Shown one piece after another: positions 61,775 through 64,000 of a stretch of 64,000 nucleotides of DNA. The DNA is from Thermincola carboxydiphila (GTDB lineage Bacteria; Bacillota; Thermincolia; Thermincolales; UBA2595): assembly GCA_016841325.1 (NCBI GenBank), contig JAENZJ010000001.1, forward strand, positions 310,001 through 374,000, in the 5' to 3' direction. A model generated the notes under the pieces. It was not told the DNA's origin and searched no databases. It saw nothing but the letters and a program-made list of their open reading frames with translations. The translations under genes and the position numbers were made by a program. Numbering within the stretch: the first letter of the stretch is position 1; every line of letters begins with the position of its first letter.

Positions 61775-61859
61775 TTTACAGACGTAAACAGTTTACATTG
61801 GTAACATGTTTACATTGGTAACATATTTACATCAGTAACATATTTCTATCTGTAAAAAT
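61775..61859 (+). promoter_or_regulatory. Five 17-bp tandem operator repeats
   Basis: Five head-to-tail 17-bp units begin at 61775, 61792, 61809, 61826 and 61843; units 2 and 3 differ only in the last base. Each reads TTTACANNNGTAA-like, an imperfect dyad. A related perfect palindrome TTTACATATGTAAA sits at 61721. The array covers the start site and leader ahead of marR, so it is probably bound by the MarR protein itself. Confidence 0.85.
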
Positions 61860-61915
61860 TTTTTTGTATTGGCAGTATTTTTCCAACCACCAAAATGACC
61901 GGGCAGGTGAAATTA

Positions 61916-62329
61916 ATGCATCCATATGAGGAATTCAGTGAGCTCTTTCCACAGGTGATGGTTTATATGGGACCTAAGATTTATGGTGAAGCAGATATTA
62001 CTGCACAGCAGTTCCGGGTCCTGCGCATAATTGGCCGCGGGCCTGTGACTGTAGGGGAGATATCAAACCATATCAACAGCAAGCTGCCTGCTGCCGCCAG
62101 GCTTCTCAGGAGGATGGAAATCAAAGGCTGGATTGTAAAGAGACAGGATGAACATGACAGGCGGGTTTTTTGGCTGGAGCTGACTGCAGTAGGCAGGAAA
62201 TTCATGGAAACCATTGGTAAACGCCGGGACAGGGTTATTGAAGAAATATTTGAGAAACTATCTCCGGAAGAGCAGGAAACCATAGTTAGGGGAATAAAGC
62301 TGCTGTTAAAATCCCTGGCTGAGGAATAA
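61916..62329 (+). CDS. MarR-family transcriptional regulator
   Basis: 137 residues, one winged helix-turn-helix domain: 'ITAQQFRVLRIIGRGPVTVGEISNHINSKLPAAARLLRRMEIKGWIVKRQDEHDRRVFWLELTAVGRKFM'. The wing motif 'DEHDRRVFWLELT' is diagnostic. It should bind as a dimer to the 17-bp repeats before it and control itself plus hemE and hemH. The ligand is unknown; heme or porphyrin would be logical but is inference. The ATG at 61916 follows CAGGTGA; an ATG at 61895 lacks a site. Confidence 0.88.
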   Translation: MHPYEEFSELFPQVMVYMGPKIYGEADITAQQFRVLRIIGRGPVTVGEISNHINSKLPAAARLLRRMEIKGWIVKRQDEHDRRVFWLELTAVGRKFMETIGKRRDRVIEEIFEKLSPEEQETIVRGIKLLLKSLAEE

Positions 62330-62397
62330 CGGGTTTAAGCACTGCTTTTGGGACAGAATAAGGCTTAAACACAAACAAGTGACAAGGAGGCGCAGTA

Positions 62398-63429
62398 ATG
62401 CAGAATGACCGATTTTTAAGGGCATGCAGGAGAGAAGAGGTTGACCGTACTCCGGTTTGGCTGATGAGGCAGGCTGGGCGTTATATGCCTGAATACATGG
62501 AGATCAGGCGAAAGTATGACTTCCTGACGATGTGTAAAACACCTGAGCTGGCCGCTGAAGTTACTCTGCAGCCGGTTAACAGGCTGGGTGTGGATGCCGC
62601 AATATTATTTGCCGATATCTTATTGCCCCTTGAGGGGATGGGAATTGAACTGGCTTTTGCCAAAAACGAAGGTCCGGTAATTTCCAATCCTGTCAGGACC
62701 GAAAATGATGTCCGGGAGATTCGTATCCTGGAGGCTGAAGAGGCGACTCCGTATGTTTTGGATGCGATACGCCTGATTCGCAGGGAACTTGACGGCAGGG
62801 TCCCCCTGATTGGTTTTTCCGGGGCTCCGTTTACAATTGCCAGTTATATTATTGAGGGCGGCGGTTCCAGGGATTATAAGAACTGTAAGTCGATGATGTG
62901 GCAGGCCCCTGATGTCTGGGATTCCCTGATGAAAAAAATATCTGAAGTCCTGCTGAAATATCTTAAGGCCCAGATAAAGGCCGGGGCTCAGGCTGTGCAG
63001 ATGTTTGATTCCTGGGTAGGGGCGCTGTCGCCTGATGATTATGAGTATTATGTACTGCCACATTCAAAATATGTCCTTGACGGGCTGCGTGATGAGGGTG
63101 TCCCGGTGATACATTTTGCCAATAATGCCTCCTCAATGCTGGAACTGGTTGTTGCAGCAGGCGGGGATGTAATTGGCCTTGACTGGAGAATCAACCTTGA
63201 TGAAGCCTGGAAACGGGTGGGTTACGACCGCGCTGTACAGGGGAACCTTGACCCCTTTGCACTATTTGCCCCCCAAAAAGTAATTGAAGAAAAGGTCAGG
63301 AAAATACTTGATATGGCCGGCAACAGGCCGGGACATATCTTTAACCTGGGACATGGAATAAATAAGGAAACCCCTGTCGAACATGTAATTGCCCTTGTGG
63401 AGGCAGTCCATAATTACAGCCGCCGTTAA
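62398..63429 (+). CDS. hemE: Uroporphyrinogen decarboxylase
   Basis: 343 residues, full length. It removes four carboxyl groups from uroporphyrinogen III to give coproporphyrinogen III. 'TPVWLMRQAGRYMPEYMEIR' near the N-terminus, 'LFADILLPLEGMGI' and 'GFSGAPFTIASYIIEGG' are the family signatures. ATG follows AAGGAGGCGC. It lies 68 bases after marR and 25 before hemH. It supplies heme for the cytochromes encoded nearby. Confidence 0.96.
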   Translation: MQNDRFLRACRREEVDRTPVWLMRQAGRYMPEYMEIRRKYDFLTMCKTPELAAEVTLQPVNRLGVDAAILFADILLPLEGMGIELAFAKNEGPVISNPVRTENDVREIRILEAEEATPYVLDAIRLIRRELDGRVPLIGFSGAPFTIASYIIEGGGSRDYKNCKSMMWQAPDVWDSLMKKISEVLLKYLKAQIKAGAQAVQMFDSWVGALSPDDYEYYVLPHSKYVLDGLRDEGVPVIHFANNASSMLELVVAAGGDVIGLDWRINLDEAWKRVGYDRAVQGNLDPFALFAPQKVIEEKVRKILDMAGNRPGHIFNLGHGINKETPVEHVIALVEAVHNYSRR

Positions 63430-63454
63430 GGAGCGCGGATAAGGAGGGATTCGT

Positions 63455-64000
63455 TTGAGTGTCAGTCCCACAGGTGTACTGCTCATGGGTTTCGGGGGCC
63501 CTGATTCCCCCGAAGCTATCGAGCCGTTTATGAAAAATCTAATGGGAGGTAGGACACCTCCCCCGGAGTTGGTGGAAAAGGTCAAAGCCCGTTACCGGAT
63601 GATTGGCGGTCATTCCCCACTCCCTGGTATAACCAGGGAACAGGCCGGTGAACTTGAGGAACACCTGTGTGCCGGCAGTGGAAATTACAGGGTGGCAGTG
63701 GGGATGTGTCACTGGCATCCCTTTATCAGGGAAGGTCTTGTAGAACTGGTTGACAGCGGAGTTGATAAAATTATTGCGGTCAGCCTTGCACCTTTTTTCT
63801 CAAAAGTGAGCACCGGTGCTTACCAGGCCGAACTGGACAGGGCCATTTCCGAAATCCGGGGCAGCCGGGCCGGGGGAGCAGGTTTTCCTGAGGTTGTAGT
63901 GGCTGGACCGATGTATGATAACACACTGTTTACAGATGCAGTTGCTGAGAAGATTATCCAGGGTCTGGAATACTTCCCCCGGGAGAGAAGGGCTGACATT
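63455..64000 (+). CDS. hemH: Ferrochelatase / coproporphyrin ferrochelatase, partial
   Basis: 182 codons up to the right edge, out of about 310-320. 'GVLLMGFGGPDSPEAIEPFMKNLMGGRTPPPELVEKVKARYRMIGGHSPLPGITREQAGEL' is the N-terminal signature; 'VAVGMCHWHPFIREGLVELVDSGVDKIIAVSLAPFFSKVSTGAY' covers the metal-site region, with His in 'CHWHP'. It inserts Fe2+ into the porphyrin; in Gram-positives the substrate is usually coproporphyrin III. TTG start 6 bases after AAGGAGGG. Confidence 0.92.
   Translation, partial: MSVSPTGVLLMGFGGPDSPEAIEPFMKNLMGGRTPPPELVEKVKARYRMIGGHSPLPGITREQAGELEEHLCAGSGNYRVAVGMCHWHPFIREGLVELVDSGVDKIIAVSLAPFFSKVSTGAYQAELDRAISEIRGSRAGGAGFPEVVVAGPMYDNTLFTDAVAEKIIQGLEYFPRERRADI

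Overview
The window reads as chromosomal DNA of an anaerobic, spore-forming, Gram-positive bacterium with a cytochrome-based metabolism, most like the Peptococcaceae/Thermincola-type Clostridia. That placement is inferred from gene content: spore coat and germination genes (YheC/D, GerA and GerC remnants, DUF3231), S-layer-homology surface proteins, many lipoproteins with strong GGAGG ribosome sites and frequent GTG/TTG starts, System II cytochrome c maturation (ResB/CcsA), a [NiFe] uptake hydrogenase and a giant multiheme cytochrome. No species is claimed.

Layout. 1-6300: partial YheC/D spore-coat protein, a lipoprotein, DUF378, a ZIP metal transporter, a short hybrid-cluster protein, QueG and a Met/Gly/Pro repeat protein. 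6440-12153: a purine-salvage operon, with a guanine-type riboswitch and terminator ahead of a BMP lipoprotein, ABC ATPase, two permeases and xanthine phosphoribosyltransferase. 12154-12635: a repeat-rich, hairpin-forming spacer. 12636-15928: an OmpR-type two-component system and two exported proteins. 16201-19590: a TM1266-type hydrogenase-associated regulator, a thioredoxin-thioredoxin reductase fusion, an Fsr-like exporter and a NapH-like Fe-S membrane protein.

19729-27907 is the hydrogen region. A single protein joins ferredoxin, an [FeFe]-hydrogenase-like H domain, an Fe-S domain and a sigma54 activator module. Directly downstream lies a clean -24/-12 promoter and an operon of a Rieske-like protein, HypC, small and large [NiFe] hydrogenase subunits, cytochrome b and maturation protease. 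The arrangement suggests a one-protein hydrogen or redox sensor that switches on an uptake hydrogenase.

31086-39880 is a probable genomic island. An intact tRNA-Ala(GGC) is at the left edge and a 50-bp copy of its 3' part at the right edge. Inside are a frameshifted SLH adhesin, a decayed GMC oxidoreductase, a gerA-gerC deletion remnant and a membrane-protein gene with a degenerate duplicate. 39993-49766: cold-shock protein, DEAD-box helicase, a PAS kinase, lipoprotein, DUF3231 protein, citrate synthase, an SLH protein with a zinc-protease motif and a nicotinate phosphoribosyltransferase.

49972-61733 is one tightly packed operon: a 1982-residue cytochrome with 15 CxxCH motifs, a sulfate-binding-like exported protein, ResB, CcsA, a LuxE-type acyl-protein synthetase and a B12-binding radical SAM enzyme. 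It is followed by a promoter overlapped by five 17-bp operator repeats and by marR-hemE-hemH (hemH runs off the right edge). The heme genes and cytochrome maturation genes next to the cytochrome suggest a unit for building a surface electron-transfer protein.
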